DNA from: Glutinoglossum americanum
Lineage: Eukaryota; Ascomycota; Geoglossomycetes; Geoglossales; Geoglossaceae
Direction of reading: 5' to 3'
Assembly (NCBI GenBank): GCA_020080175.1
Contig: JAGHQL010000008.1
Coordinates: 184,624-248,623, forward strand
Length of the DNA stretch: 64,000 nucleotides
Shown here: positions 38,514 to 49,501 of the stretch, piece by piece
Layout of the letters: each line of letters opens with the position of its first letter
How positions within the stretch are numbered: position 1 is the stretch's first letter
The notes under the pieces: generated by a model
Seen by the model: the letters and a program-made list of their open reading frames with translations, nothing else
Database searches by the model: none
Told to the model about the DNA's origin: nothing
Position numbers and translations under genes: made by a program

Positions 38514-41500
38514 ATGAGTGCCGGATTTCGTGGTTTTCTGCTGTCGCAGACTATAGAACCTGAGAGGGAGCGTACCGCCACACCAGCGCCTCGTTCGTCC
38601 GCTTCGTCTGGTTCGTCTGGTAAGCCCAACTTCTGCATCGTTACCCCCGTTTTAATCCCTCCAAAAACTGCATCATGTCTGACTCTGGTGCAGACGATGG
38701 GAGAGATCAATCGTACGGACCGGCATCGGGTGGGCAGAGAGGGGGTGAGCATGGCGTGGTGCCAACGCTCTTTCATCGTGTCAAACACAACAATTCGATA
38801 CTCGCCCTGGTCGTCTCTCAACAGCACATCTATGCAGGAACCCAGGCGGGCGAGATTTTAGTTGGTTACCTGTAGTTATACACCTGAACGTAGAATGTAC
38901 ATATTGAGTGGGTATGCAGGTCTGGTCTCTCAAGACTTACGAAGTCGTTGCGACAATATATGGGCATAGGAGCAGCGTCCTCTGTCTCTGCCTCTCCGAA
39001 GACCAAAAGTTACTGTTCTCCAGCGCAGGTGACGCAATTATAAATGTGAGCAATCCCCTTGGAATCTACCACACTGGATTCCTGCTCACAATAGCTAAGG
39101 TCTGGTGTACGGGATCGTTGCTACGACTATATAGCATCTATTCTACTTACGACGTAGGGGATGTTTTTTGCATCGCATATTCGTCAACCCTCCATACGGC
39201 ATACTTTGGTGCACAAAATACAAGCATTCAGGCATGGAATTGGTTTTAACCAGCTCGGAGAGAGGGGTGTTGACTCTTGAATAGTGGTACGACCTCAAAG
39301 AGAAGGACACCCGTCCTCCGCCTAGACCCATACTTCATCCTTCCTGCAGAAACCATCGCTTTTTCGACTCCAAGGGTCCTGGTGGCGTCCAGACCCCGCC
39401 TCGACCGATTTCATCAGGGGAGGCCAACGCGCGAGCGCAAGGTGGCCAAACCCTTGAGATCGATAGCGAGCACATTATTCAGTATGCCCATTACGGATAC
39501 GTATACTGTATGTTGCTTGCGAGGGGATTGGGCCGGGACGAACCAGACGAGGAAGTCTTGATATCGGGAGGTGGAGACGGCACCGTGAAGCTCTGGGGTT
39601 TGGATAATAAGGCCGGGGGGGGCATTTCCGAGATTACAGAGCTAGAGAACGGTGATAGCTCTGTGCTGACTCTTGCATTGGACGGCACTTTGCTATACGC
39701 TGGGACTTCAGAAGGCGACGTCAATGTTTGGGATCTGGACACAAGACAAATGATTCGGAGTGTTAAGGCGCATGCGGACGATGTGCTGACACTGTCGATC
39801 GGGGGTGGTTTGATATTTAGTGCCGGTGGAAGCGGCTATGCGAAGAAGTTTAATCAGAAATACGAGTGTATCGGCCAATGGGAGGCCCACTCTGGACTGA
39901 TATTGGCATCTGCTGTTTCGAGTTACAACGATCGCCGGATATATGTCACGGGGGGGAATGACGATTGCGTCGCCATATGGGATGTTAGCGATTGCCTACC
40001 AGAACCCATCGGTGGATCCAAATCCAGCAATGGTAAGTTTAGAAGCAAGCTATTTTAGCTAAAGATTGTAGAGCTGACCATCCAAAACCAGAACAACTAC
40101 TTGGTGCTCTCGCAAGACTCATCTCCTTCAAGACAGTATCCTCAAATCCACAATTCGCCGAAGAATGTCGCCGAGGAGCAACTTACCTGAGAACACTCTT
40201 CAAACGTTTTGGTGCAATTACTGAAATGTTCAATACCGACAATAACCTAAATCCCGTTGTATTTGCTAAGTTCAAGGGCAACCCGATGGAGTCGAAAAAG
40301 AGGAAGAAAATTCTCTTTTACGGACATTACGACGTTATCGCGGCTGAAGATGATCAAGGAAAGTGGATTTCCGATCCATTCACGCTAGAAGGGGTCAGTG
40401 GCTATCTTTATGGACGGGGGGTTTCTGACAACAAAGGTCCGATACTCGCAGCATTGTTCGCGGTGGCAGACCTGGTTTCAGAACAGACACTCGACTCCGA
40501 TATCATCTTTTTAATAGAGGGAGAAGAAGAAAGCGGATCTCGAGGTTTTGAAAAGGCAATCAGACAAAATCGGGAGATTATTGGTGATATTGATTGGATC
40601 TTGGTAGCTAATAGTTACTGGTTGGATGACGAAGTACCTTGCCTTACATATGGGCTTCGTGGAGTCATCCATGCAACTGTCCAAGTGGAGAGTGACCACC
40701 CAGATCTTCACAGTGGTGTCGATGGAAGCGAGCTTATGGATGAATCTCTGAAGGATCTGGTCATGCTTCTTGCGAAACTTACTGGCCCACATGGCCGGGT
40801 TGAGATCCCAGGATTCTATGCCCCCATTCTTCCAGTCACCGACGCAGAGAAGGAGCGATATGCTGAGATTGCGAACACTCTCATCCATCGCAATCCCGCG
40901 CTCAGCGATTCTGAGACGCTTATCGCCTCGCTGATGCACCGTTGGCGGGATGCCTCCCTGACGATCCATCGATTCAAGGTCTCTGGACCCGAAAATTCTA
41001 CAGTCATTCCACGAATGGCATCAGCTGCGCTTTCTCTGCGTCTCGTACCAAACCAGGAGGTGTCTGTGATCAAGAAGTTACTGATTGACTTCTTGGAGGA
41101 CAGCTTTAAAAAATTAGAATCCAAGAATCACCTCACGATCGCTATTGAACATGAAGCCGAGCCCTGGTTAGGGGATCCTGAAAATGAGCTCTTCCGGACT
41201 CTAGAAGAGGCCATCATGGACGTCTGGGGACCCATCGGCGAAGGGAAGAGAACAAGCATATCCTCAGGAGCAGCAGCAAATGGGGTTTCCAAACCCAAAG
41301 CCTCCCCTATGACCTCCTCTACCCTCACGAGCGGCAGCGGCCATACACCAATAGCTTCTCCTACCAACACAGCTTTTCTCACCGATGCCACGCCCCCACC
41401 TCACCCTCACAACCAGAAACCTCGGAGACCCCTCTACATTCGCGAAGGAGGCTCAATCCCATCGATCCGCTTCCTAGAGAAGCAGTTCAGCGCGCCTGCT

Positions 41501-41626
41501 GCTCACCTACCATGTGGGCAGGCCAGTGACAGCGCGCATTTGGATAATGAGAGATTTAGGCTTGCGAACCTGTACAACAGCCGGGAGATCTTCAAGAGGG
41601 TGTTTAGGGAGTTGCCGAAGAAGTGA
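38514..41626 (+). CDS. DUG2: Glutathione-degrading Dug2 (WD40 plus M20 peptidase-like)
   Basis: Six exons (38514-38619, 38694-38860, 38920-39045, 39100-39231, 39285-40032, 40092-41626) encode about 937 residues. The first ~420 residues are WD40 repeats ('YAGTQAGEILVWSL', 'IYGHRSSVLCLCLSEDQ', 'SGGGDGTVKLWGLD', 'YAGTSEGDVNVWDLD', 'TGGNDDCVAIWDVSD'). The rest is an M20 metallopeptidase-like domain with metal-ligand motifs 'FYGHYDVIAAED', 'YGRGVSDNKGP', 'EGEEESGSRG' and the C-terminal 'REGGSIPSIRFLEKQF', 'HLPCGQASDSAHLDNER'. Dug2 works with Dug3 to open the gamma-glutamyl bond of glutathione in the cytosol. Intron 3 (39046-39099) is 54 nt, frame-preserving and stop-free; intron 4 (39232-39284) is a GC-AG intron. 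A Ser/Thr/Pro insert of about 65 residues (~808-872) lies just before the conserved C-terminus. Confidence 0.92.
39232..39284 (+). other. GC-AG intron in DUG2
   Basis: Donor CAG|GCATGG and acceptor GAATAG|TGG. This join keeps phase 0 and gives 'GAQNTSIQWYDLKEKD', as in Dug2 orthologues; the next GT (39243) does not restore the frame. Confidence 0.75.
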
Positions 41627-42899
41627 GATTTGCTCTTTTTTTTTTTACTTGGGCTATGTGAGTAGGATGGCTCTGGACGAAGCTTGTGTCTGGTAAGGAT
41701 CTGGGAATTCCTATCTTTGGACCGGGGTTATGTTATACAATAGGGATTTGTAGCACTGGCACATGGAGTACCTGTGTCGGCGTTTCGACTTGTATTCTAG
41801 ACCATGTAGTCACATAGAGGGTAATGCACCCACTAACATCCTTTTTACTCGAAAGCGTTGAAAACAGCGTTGCCACTCTTACCAGCTTGGGGGTTTGTGT
41901 CGTTCGATTTGTAAAGTTGTTTACACGGCTAGATCCTACGTTTTATGGCTAATTTCAATTCTTAATGCTGTTCACTCAAAGTAATCTCGAGACTCGTGAC
42001 TACTGATGCGGCCGCCACCAACAGCCGGAGGGCTTCCGGTATCGGGATTGGAGTGTAATGATGCTTGCTCAGAAGCATGCGGGGCTCGTTTGGGGATGTC
42101 AAGAAACCCTGTTTTGGCAATTTTATGGTGGCAATAAAAGAAATTAGGAGCTGCATTGTCGGTCATAAAATAATAAAGCATGAATGCCATAATTCCCGGT
42201 GGCTATGGGAGCCCCTCCCAAACATACGCGTTATAACGCAACAGTAGTACAGGACGTACGGCATACATCCTTACCCTTGAGCATGTGTCCATTCAAGACG
42301 CCAAGTTCTGCGCACTCGCAGCCAAGAGAGCTGAGAATACACCGCGAGAGGCCGATTTGCGGTAGGTTGCAGGCTTCAGGCCCTATCTACTGGTGCTGGG
42401 ATATGAAATTAGCCGCAATTGGTTTTCAGTTGCAGAACAAACATCAAGAACCTAACGCCACCGACCTTCAAACTCGGTTCCAGCACGCAGAGGCGTTGGA
42501 TCAAACTGGAGGCTGTGGGTCTTCAAATAACTGGGGAAAATCGCAGGTGTGTGACGGTTGCAGTGTGCATTGTGGAACATGGCAGGATTATGTTGCTCGT
42601 CGGAGAGTCACATAGCCTTATCCCATAGCTAAGAGCCCACAATTTGAGCAACTCGTAACTATATGCTGTGGTACGAACACCAATGTCCTATGTTCCCCCA
42701 GAAGGAGTTGAAGGCAAATTCGGCAAAGAGCTCTGTGCCGTAGTGTCCGTGCGACCCCACCCTCTGGGCTGATCGGGATTAGTGCGGAGTTTAAGACATC
42801 GCCTCTGAGGAAAGGGCATCACTTCCCAAGTTCACTATAAGTCTACTATATCTCGTTAACGGAGAGGTATCAACGCCTCCAACAGAGCGTTTCTGGCGG
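41627..42899. other. Intergenic region between DUG2 and MAM3
   Basis: About 1.3 kb. An open frame at 42199-42615 (138 codons) is the longest and has no motif or splice support. It should include the MAM3 promoter. Confidence 0.45.
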
Positions 42900-45393
42900 A
42901 TGTCGATATCGCAACATGCGCGAGCCGTGGTCCCAGCCACCAGTTCGCGGCCGGTGAGCGGACATTATTCCGCCACCAGGCCAGCCGTTCTTTCAATCGC
43001 CAAGCTCTTGTTCGTCCTATTCGCAAACCTACCATTCCTCCGAGCTTCTCCATTGGGTATGTCTCCAACTCCTGCATTCGTGGGAGATGGGGGCAGAGCG
43101 CAGGGCGATCCCAGGTTGTGGATTTACATGAGTACTGCTGTGGCTCTCGTACTGCTGGGTGGAGCATTTGCGGGCCTGACCATCGCGTATGTCTTGAGCC
43201 CTACCTAAAGCATTAATTCAACTTTAGACTACCTGGGCTAACGTGTGAAACACCTGTAGGCTCATGGGCCAGGATGAGATCTATCTACAGGTCATTCACA
43301 CCTCCGGTGATGGAATGGAAAAGAAATATGCCGCGGCGGTGCTTCGCCTTCTGAAGAGAGGGAAGCACTGGGTTCTAGTCACATTGCTGTTGAGCAACGT
43401 CATCACCAACGAGACGTTACCTATTGTGCTCGATAGATCTCTTGGGGGCGGTTGGCCCGCTGTTCTAAGCAGTACAGTGCTAATTGGTAGGTGATTTCGA
43501 GAGCAAAGTTCAATTCGACGTTCTAAGCATAGCAGTTATTTTCGGTGAGGTAATCCCTCAATCGATCTGCGTCCGCTATGGCCTACCCATCGGCGCGTAC
43601 CTCTCCCCGGTCGTACTGAGTCTCATGTATATACTCGCTCCTGTGGCTTATCCGACGGCGAGGCTCTTGGATTATCTTCTTGGAGAAGACCACGGGACTG
43701 TGTACAAGAAAGCCGGCCTGAAAACTCTCGTTACTCTACACAAATCTCTGGGACCCAGCCCTAGTGACCGCCTCAATCAGGATGAAGTAACAATCATTTC
43801 CGCCGTTCTTGACCTTAAAGACAAGCCAGTGGGCAGTATCATGACGCCAATGGGTGATGTCTTCACAATGTCTGGCGACACCATACTCGACGAGCGGACG
43901 ATGGATATCATTTTGTCAGCTGGGTACTCGCGCATCCCCATTCATGCTTCGGAGAACCCACACAATTTTATCGGCATGTTACTGGTCAAGATTCTTATTA
44001 CCTACGATCCTGAGGATGGAAAAAGAGTTAGTGACTTTGCGCTAGCAACGCTCCCAGAGACAAGACCTGAAACCAGTTGCTTGGACATTATCAATTTTTT
44101 TCAGGAAGGAAAATCACACATGGTACTTATATCGGACTATCCTGGGGAGAACTATGGCGCCCTTGGTGTCGTCACTCTGGAGGATGTCATCGAAGAGCTG
44201 ATTGGCGAGTAAGTCTGCGGCGTCCTTGGGAAGATGTCTTTTCTGTTCCGGAATCGTATCGGGCTAGCAACGATGAATTTGCTTTAACCTTCGTTGTCCA
44301 TCGGCTAACTCTCTCTTCCATCAACTTTAGGGAAATCATTGACGAATCTGACGTATTCATTGACGTTCACAAAGCCATCCGACGTATTGCCCCAGCACCC
44401 AAAGCTCGCGTTCCCAAAGTAGCCATTGTTGCGGAATCAGATGGTGGGGTAACATCTGAGAGTAACCTCATGGGTATTCTTGAAGCCCACGGAACAAGTG
44501 GGCCCCTGATTCGTACTCGCTCCGCAGAGGCTGGTCAAATCACGGATCGCAGGTCACCCCCCCCGGCTCCCTCCTCGGAATATGGCATAAGCCCGAAGAA
44601 TACTTTTCAAGTCCGAAGATCCTCAGGCACAGCTCACACCAATATCCCTCAAATGGCAGGACCAATTAGTCCTGAAATGATTGCTCACCTTAAACATTTG
44701 GGTCCGTCAAACCTGGCAAGCAAGCCGAAGCAGACACGCTACAACGCCGTGAAAATAAAGCCTGGGTCCAAGGATGATACCGTTAGGGTTCAACTTGATC
44801 CGGCAGAGGAGGCTCACAGGAAAAAGCTAAACTCGCCACTCCCTCCAACGCAGGGTAGTGTAGAAGTCAGCTTCAGCAGGGATGCCTTGAGCGACAGTTT
44901 ACAAATCCCTCGGAGACAGAGCCCAGAAATGACGTCTGATTTTACACAGACGAGTTCCAAGGCGAGGTCATCGTACTATGGCACATATAACCTAGAAGCA
45001 GCGAAGGACGGATCACAGAGTACATTAGGCTCCCTCCGAAGTCGACAGAGCTCTCGATCTCCAAGCCGCCACAAGGGGGTGGCGCGTTCCGGCAGTATCT
45101 CGGAGAACGTGATCGACGTCGGCGGAATACGAAAGGTCGTCCTAGAAACGACAAGCAGCTCGGAGGAAGCGGAGGAAGCTGGTGCCGCTGGGAACAACAA
45201 ACCCGCAAGTGGTTCGTCGTCATCGTGGCATACAGGGGAAAACGATAACAGCAAGACGAACCACAATAACGGGCATAGCACGAATCGGAGTGGTGATGGC
45301 ATAAGCAGTAGCGGTGGTAAGAAGAAAAGGAGGAGAAAACGTAAGAAGGCTGGTGAAGGCGAGACAGCACCATTGCTAGAGGGGAAGCGTTAG
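42900..45393 (+). CDS. MAM3: Mam3/CNNM-like DUF21-CBS membrane protein
   Basis: Four exons (42900-43186, 43260-43486, 43533-44208, 44331-45393) encode about 750 residues. A hydrophobic N-terminal segment (~33-48) is followed by the DUF21/CNNM membrane domain ('[20 protein letters not shown]', '[20 protein letters not shown]', '[20 protein letters not shown]'). A CBS-pair module spans ~265-410 ('[19 protein letters not shown]', '[20 protein letters not shown]', '[19 protein letters not shown]'). The last ~330 residues are low-complexity and end in a Lys/Arg cluster ('[15 protein letters not shown]'). Yeast Mam3 is a vacuolar membrane protein that affects Mn, Zn and Mg balance, and animal CNNM proteins are linked to Mg transport. 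All three introns are canonical, and the third interrupts the last CBS helix ('EELIGE|EIIDES'). Confidence 0.93.
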
Positions 45394-46183
45394 GGACGAC
45401 TCAGTAGCCTAGGGTGAAAGGGGCTAGGAGATGGTACATAAGGGACGTGTGACCCGGCAATGTCAAATCTCTCGATTTCGTCGGTCTGGATCCCGGGTTG
45501 TCTGTTGCTTCCTTGCGTTCCGATTCGGTAAATTCTTCCTGGGCACCTGAAAGACACGGCCGTATCCGATGATTGCTATGTGGATTAATGATGCGGGGCC
45601 TGCCTGCCGTGGTCTCCAATTCCACCTCTTGCATTACTTCTCTGCTGTATATTATATTCGCTTTTTCTCTGAGAATTATTCCACCAGATTATCTAACCTT
45701 TACATCCTAATTCTTCCTTCTCTTTCCTCGACCTTTTCAGACCTTTTGAGAATCGGGATGTAGAAAAGAGTCCGGATAAAGGGGTAGCCTCCCCGCGGGG
45801 GTGGTGGGGAGTGTTGATGGTTACCTAAGCTGGATAGGGTTCTAGTTTTTGTAGGTTGCCCATATTATGCGGACCATATCAGCAGTACCGTTGTTGTTGG
45901 TTGAGCATGAAAATATTTGTGACTCTGTGAGTGCGGGGATGTTATACCAAGTTATTAAATACCCAGCCCCTAGTCACCGCCCGGGCCAATTTGTGACGCT
46001 TGGGCGAATTACGGTAAGTCGGTGCCATCAAAATGTGCAGGGGGCGGATCGCGAAGAGCCGATAGTAGCCGCACCGCTCAGCAGAATCCCTCGCCATGAC
46101 CGCCATAACCACCAACACAGACACGCAATGCTGCTCCTCTTCATTCTTCATTCAACTGGCATGCGGTGGTGAGGACTGCGGAT
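45394..46183. other. Intergenic region between MAM3 and BCKDHB
   Basis: 790 bases without a supportable gene. The right end holds the 5' region of the E1-beta gene. Confidence 0.5.
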
Positions 46184-47645
46184 ATGAGGTTCCAAGCCAG
46201 CTCGCTGTCTTTCCTCCGAGGCCTCGCCGCAGGGAAACCTCCTCCGCCGCCACCACGAAAGGGACGACTACGACGAAACTACTCCACACACCCTCCTAAT
46301 GCACGCCTCAACGCCCCTATCGATTTCTCCAAGACCCCTCTCCTACACCATACCTCTCAGTCATGCCTCGCAAACCCCGAACTCGATCCGTCAGCCCGGA
46401 CTTCTCGGACCCGACAGATGAACCTCTTCCAAGCCGTCAACGATGCGCTCTCCACGGCCCTGGCGGCCGACGAACGCGTCCTCCTCTTCGGAGAGGATGT
46501 AGCGTTCGGCGGGGTTTTCCGCTGCTCCATGAACCTCGCGGTTCAGTTTGGCTCCGAGCGGGTGTTCAACACCCCGCTGAGCGAGCAAGGGATAGTGGGG
46601 TTCGCGATCGGCGCTGCCGCCGAGGGCATGCGGCCGATTGCTGAGATTCAGTTTGCGGATTATGTGTTTCCGGCGTTTGACCAACTGGTGAATGAGGCGG
46701 CGAAGTATCGGTATAGGGCTGGGGCGACGGGGATCAACTGTGGGGGGTTGGTGGTGAGAATGCCGACTGGCGCGGTGGGACACGGCGCTCTGTACGACCT
46801 CCTTTGGGGTTTGGAGGGGCTGCGCTAAGGGCTAACTAAGCTTTGCAGGTATCATTCGCAGTCTCCAGAGGCGCTGTTTACGCATATCCCGGGCCTACGG
46901 GTTGTGATACCGCGATCTCCCGTGCAAGCAAAGGGATTGCTTCTGGCGGCCGTCGCATGCAACGACCCCGTCGTATTCATGGAACCGAAAATCCTCTACC
47001 GATCTGCAGGTAATGGCCGACTACTGCTACCCTCCGTGGGTCCCTCACATCCGGATACCTCCCGCGCTAACCCTAAAACACTAAAATAGTCGAACAGGTC
47101 CCGACAACCGCCTACACCCTCCCCCTCAGCAAGGCCGAGATCCTCCGCCCCGGCACCGACGTAACCCTGATATCCTACGGCCACCCTCTCTACACCTGCT
47201 CCGCCGCCCTTGCGGCCGCGGAACGCGACTTTAGCATCTCCGTCGAGCTCATCGACCTCCGGACGATATACCCCTGGGACCGCGAAACGGTCATCGAGAG
47301 CGTGAGGAAGACTGGGCGCGCGGTTATCGTGCATGAGAGCATGCTGAATGCGGGGGTGGGCGCCGAGGTCGCGGCCAGCATCCAGGAGGGGGCGTTTGAG
47401 AGGCTGGAGGCGCCGGTTCGGAGGGTTGCGGGGTGGGCGACGCACATGGGGTTGGTTTACGAGAGGTTCATCATTCCAGACGTTGCGAGTGGGTTTTTTC
47501 TTTTCCTCCTCCTCCTTCTCCTTCTCCTCCCCCCCTTTTTTTTTTTTTTTTTGGGTTTCTTTGCTACGTGACGGCGTTCCGCGGCTAACGTGTGTTGGTG
47601 GGACAAGGAGTTTACGATGCAATTAAGCGCACTGTAGAGTACTGA
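46184..47645 (+). CDS. BCKDHB: Branched-chain 2-oxoacid dehydrogenase E1 beta subunit
   Basis: Four exons (46184-46791, 46849-47009, 47090-47488, 47608-47645) encode about 401 residues. Residues ~1-45 are basic and rich in Arg/Ser/Pro ('[18 protein letters not shown]', '[12 protein letters not shown]'), a mitochondrial targeting peptide. The transketolase-like domain follows: '[20 protein letters not shown]', '[13 protein letters not shown]', '[20 protein letters not shown]', '[15 protein letters not shown]', then '[20 protein letters not shown]', '[13 protein letters not shown]', and the C-domain '[17 protein letters not shown]', '[15 protein letters not shown]'. It ends with '[11 protein letters not shown]'. 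With E1 alpha it forms the thiamine-diphosphate E1 enzyme of the mitochondrial complex that breaks down Leu, Ile and Val keto acids. The last exon is only 38 nt. Intron 3 has a ~60-nt pyrimidine tract next to its donor rather than its acceptor. Confidence 0.94.
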
Positions 47646-47804
47646 GCATCTTCGGTCCGGTTCCGTTCCGTCCCGTTCCGCTTTGTTGGTGGGAGGATGT
47701 ATCCCACATGCATCGTCACGAGCACGAAGCTCGTCCTTGTCTATAGTTTCACGGGTGGAATATCTTGTGGGCGGCGAAAAGGAATGGCGGGAGGCAGAGC
47801 ATAT

Positions 47805-47842
47805 GTTGTTGTTGTTGTTGTTGTTGTTTTTTTTTTTTTTTT
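47805..47842. repeat. (GTT)n / poly-T simple repeat
   Basis: About seven GTT units run directly into a T-run ending at 47842. Confidence 0.85.
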
Positions 47843-48556
47843 AAAGCCACGATAAAACGCTCGATAAATTTACCACGCACTCCCGATTTTCGCCCTCTTT
47901 ACCGTGGCGGTTTCTGCTGTACTAGAGTTGTGCCGCTAGATAGAGCAAGCCGATCTTTGTGTCTCTCGAGTGGCTCCTGAGAGCATGGGAACCTCTAGAA
48001 TGCCCAAGGCGGCTAGCACATAGCCGCCTTGTCGTGTGGGTATTGCAATCTTAATACCAGGGCGCACCCGTTTCGCCATTTTCCAGGCCAAGCCAACGAC
48101 AGTCCGCGATACGATTTGAGGCATTTGAAATATCGGTTCCGACATTAGCACCGGCGGGTTAGACGATCCAATTTTTTTTCTATTTTTTTTTTTTTTTTTC
48201 GGGGGGCAATTGGAACCCGCCGTGGGCACCCCTAGAGTCTCACCTATTATTGCGACCATCGTTACCGCCATTATTTCCCGGCTTGGAAGTTTCACCGGGC
48301 GATTAATATTAAAAGATAAAAAAAAAACCACTGTCGCTCCTGTCCTATGGATGCGGACGCGCTCGCGGTCCTGGCACCGGTACTTGGCTATTTCGGGTTC
48401 CCTTCGCTCGTCGCGATTGACGCCCGACGCAGGCGCGCGACGGCGGGCCTCCAGGAAAAAAAAAAACCCGTTTGGGACGGTGGCTTTGGGAAAAGATCGG
48501 TTGGCCCGCTGGAATGCGATCTGCAACGGAAGCGCAGAGGGCGGATTCGGAAACTC

Positions 48557-48592
48557 TTTTTTTTTTTTTTTATTTTTATTTTTATTTTTCTT
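48557..48592. repeat. Poly-T and (AT5)n tract
   Basis: A run of 15 T is followed by three ATTTTT units. It lies upstream of the 49.5 kb gene. Confidence 0.85.
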
Positions 48593-49501
48593 TCTTCCGT
48601 TCCTTTCGCATGACGTACCGGGGCTATGCGTGCGTAGCAGCGTACCGTGAATGTATGACGACGGGACGCCGTCGAGCGTCCAGATCCAGCAGCCACGGGA
48701 AAATTCGCTCGATGCCCACAACCCACCAGGGAGAACAAGAGCGAACGGCCAAAATCCCGCGGCCCTTCCGCCTCCCATGCACTGCGCCCCAACACGTGCG
48801 TGCGTTTTTCAGCTCGCCGGGCTGAACCAGCCCGCGCTAACGCCTCGGCTCCCGCAGACAGGCCAATCAGCCGCGCCGCGCGCCACCACCGCCCGGGAAC
48901 CGCGAATGGGAGCCGGACAACGGGGCAGCGCGCGAGGCCAGCTGTAACGCGGCGCACGGGGGGTGCCGCCCACCAGAACCCGCCAAACCGCTCTCCCTTG
49001 CTCCTGGTGGGCCTCGCGCCGTCGCCCTCGCCTTCGCCTTTCGCACCCCGGGCGGTTCCCTGGGCGCGCCACGCATGTCAGGGCCCTTCGCCGTGGACGG
49101 TTAAGTAGCAGGGTAGGTCCCGCCCTGTTTTGGGAGTTTGTATTCTGCTTGGACGCCGTGCACTCTGTCGGATTCGATTCGAAGTCGGTCGAGGAGCTTG
49201 TGTTTTCTCGTTCGCTGGGCCCTGACCGCATCTCGCCCTGCTCATCCTCCTCTGCTCGTGTGCGCTGTGCTTCTTCTTCTCTCTGTTCTTTTCTTTTTCT
49301 TCTTTTTTTTTTCCCTTTGCGGAGACTTCCTGCGGGTTTATATACGTTGTGTTCGACCCGGCTTCAACCTCGACACTTCTGCAGGACTGAGCTCGTCATC
49401 GGAGTCTTGGATAGCCGCGTCGATAGTCCCTGTTGCTGAGGTTCACCGCAAGTTCGCATATACGCTCGACGCAAAGCAGCAGCAGCAGCCCCAGCGCAAA
49501 G

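Larger units (their letters stand above)
47646..49501. promoter_or_regulatory. Long upstream region with dense poly(dA:dT) tracts
   Basis: About 1.86 kb before the next start codon. It carries (GTT)n followed by T16 (47805-47842), several T9-T18 or A10 runs (48173-48200, 48319-48328, 48457-48467, 48557-48592), a GC-rich part (48650-49100) and a CT-rich pyrimidine tract (49261-49314) with TATATA at 49338-49343. Such pyrimidine tracts are typical near fungal transcription starts. Open frames on both strands are compositional and lack motifs. Confidence 0.45.

Noticed and set aside
42199-42615. 138-codon frame upstream of MAM3
   Set aside because: It has no recognisable domain, no splice support and no codon pattern different from the surrounding intergenic DNA.
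47936-48957. Minus-strand open frames of up to 280 codons
   Set aside because: They are made of homopolymer Lys runs and GC-rich Arg/Gly/Pro composition, with no motif. They lie in the promoter region of the 49.5 kb gene.
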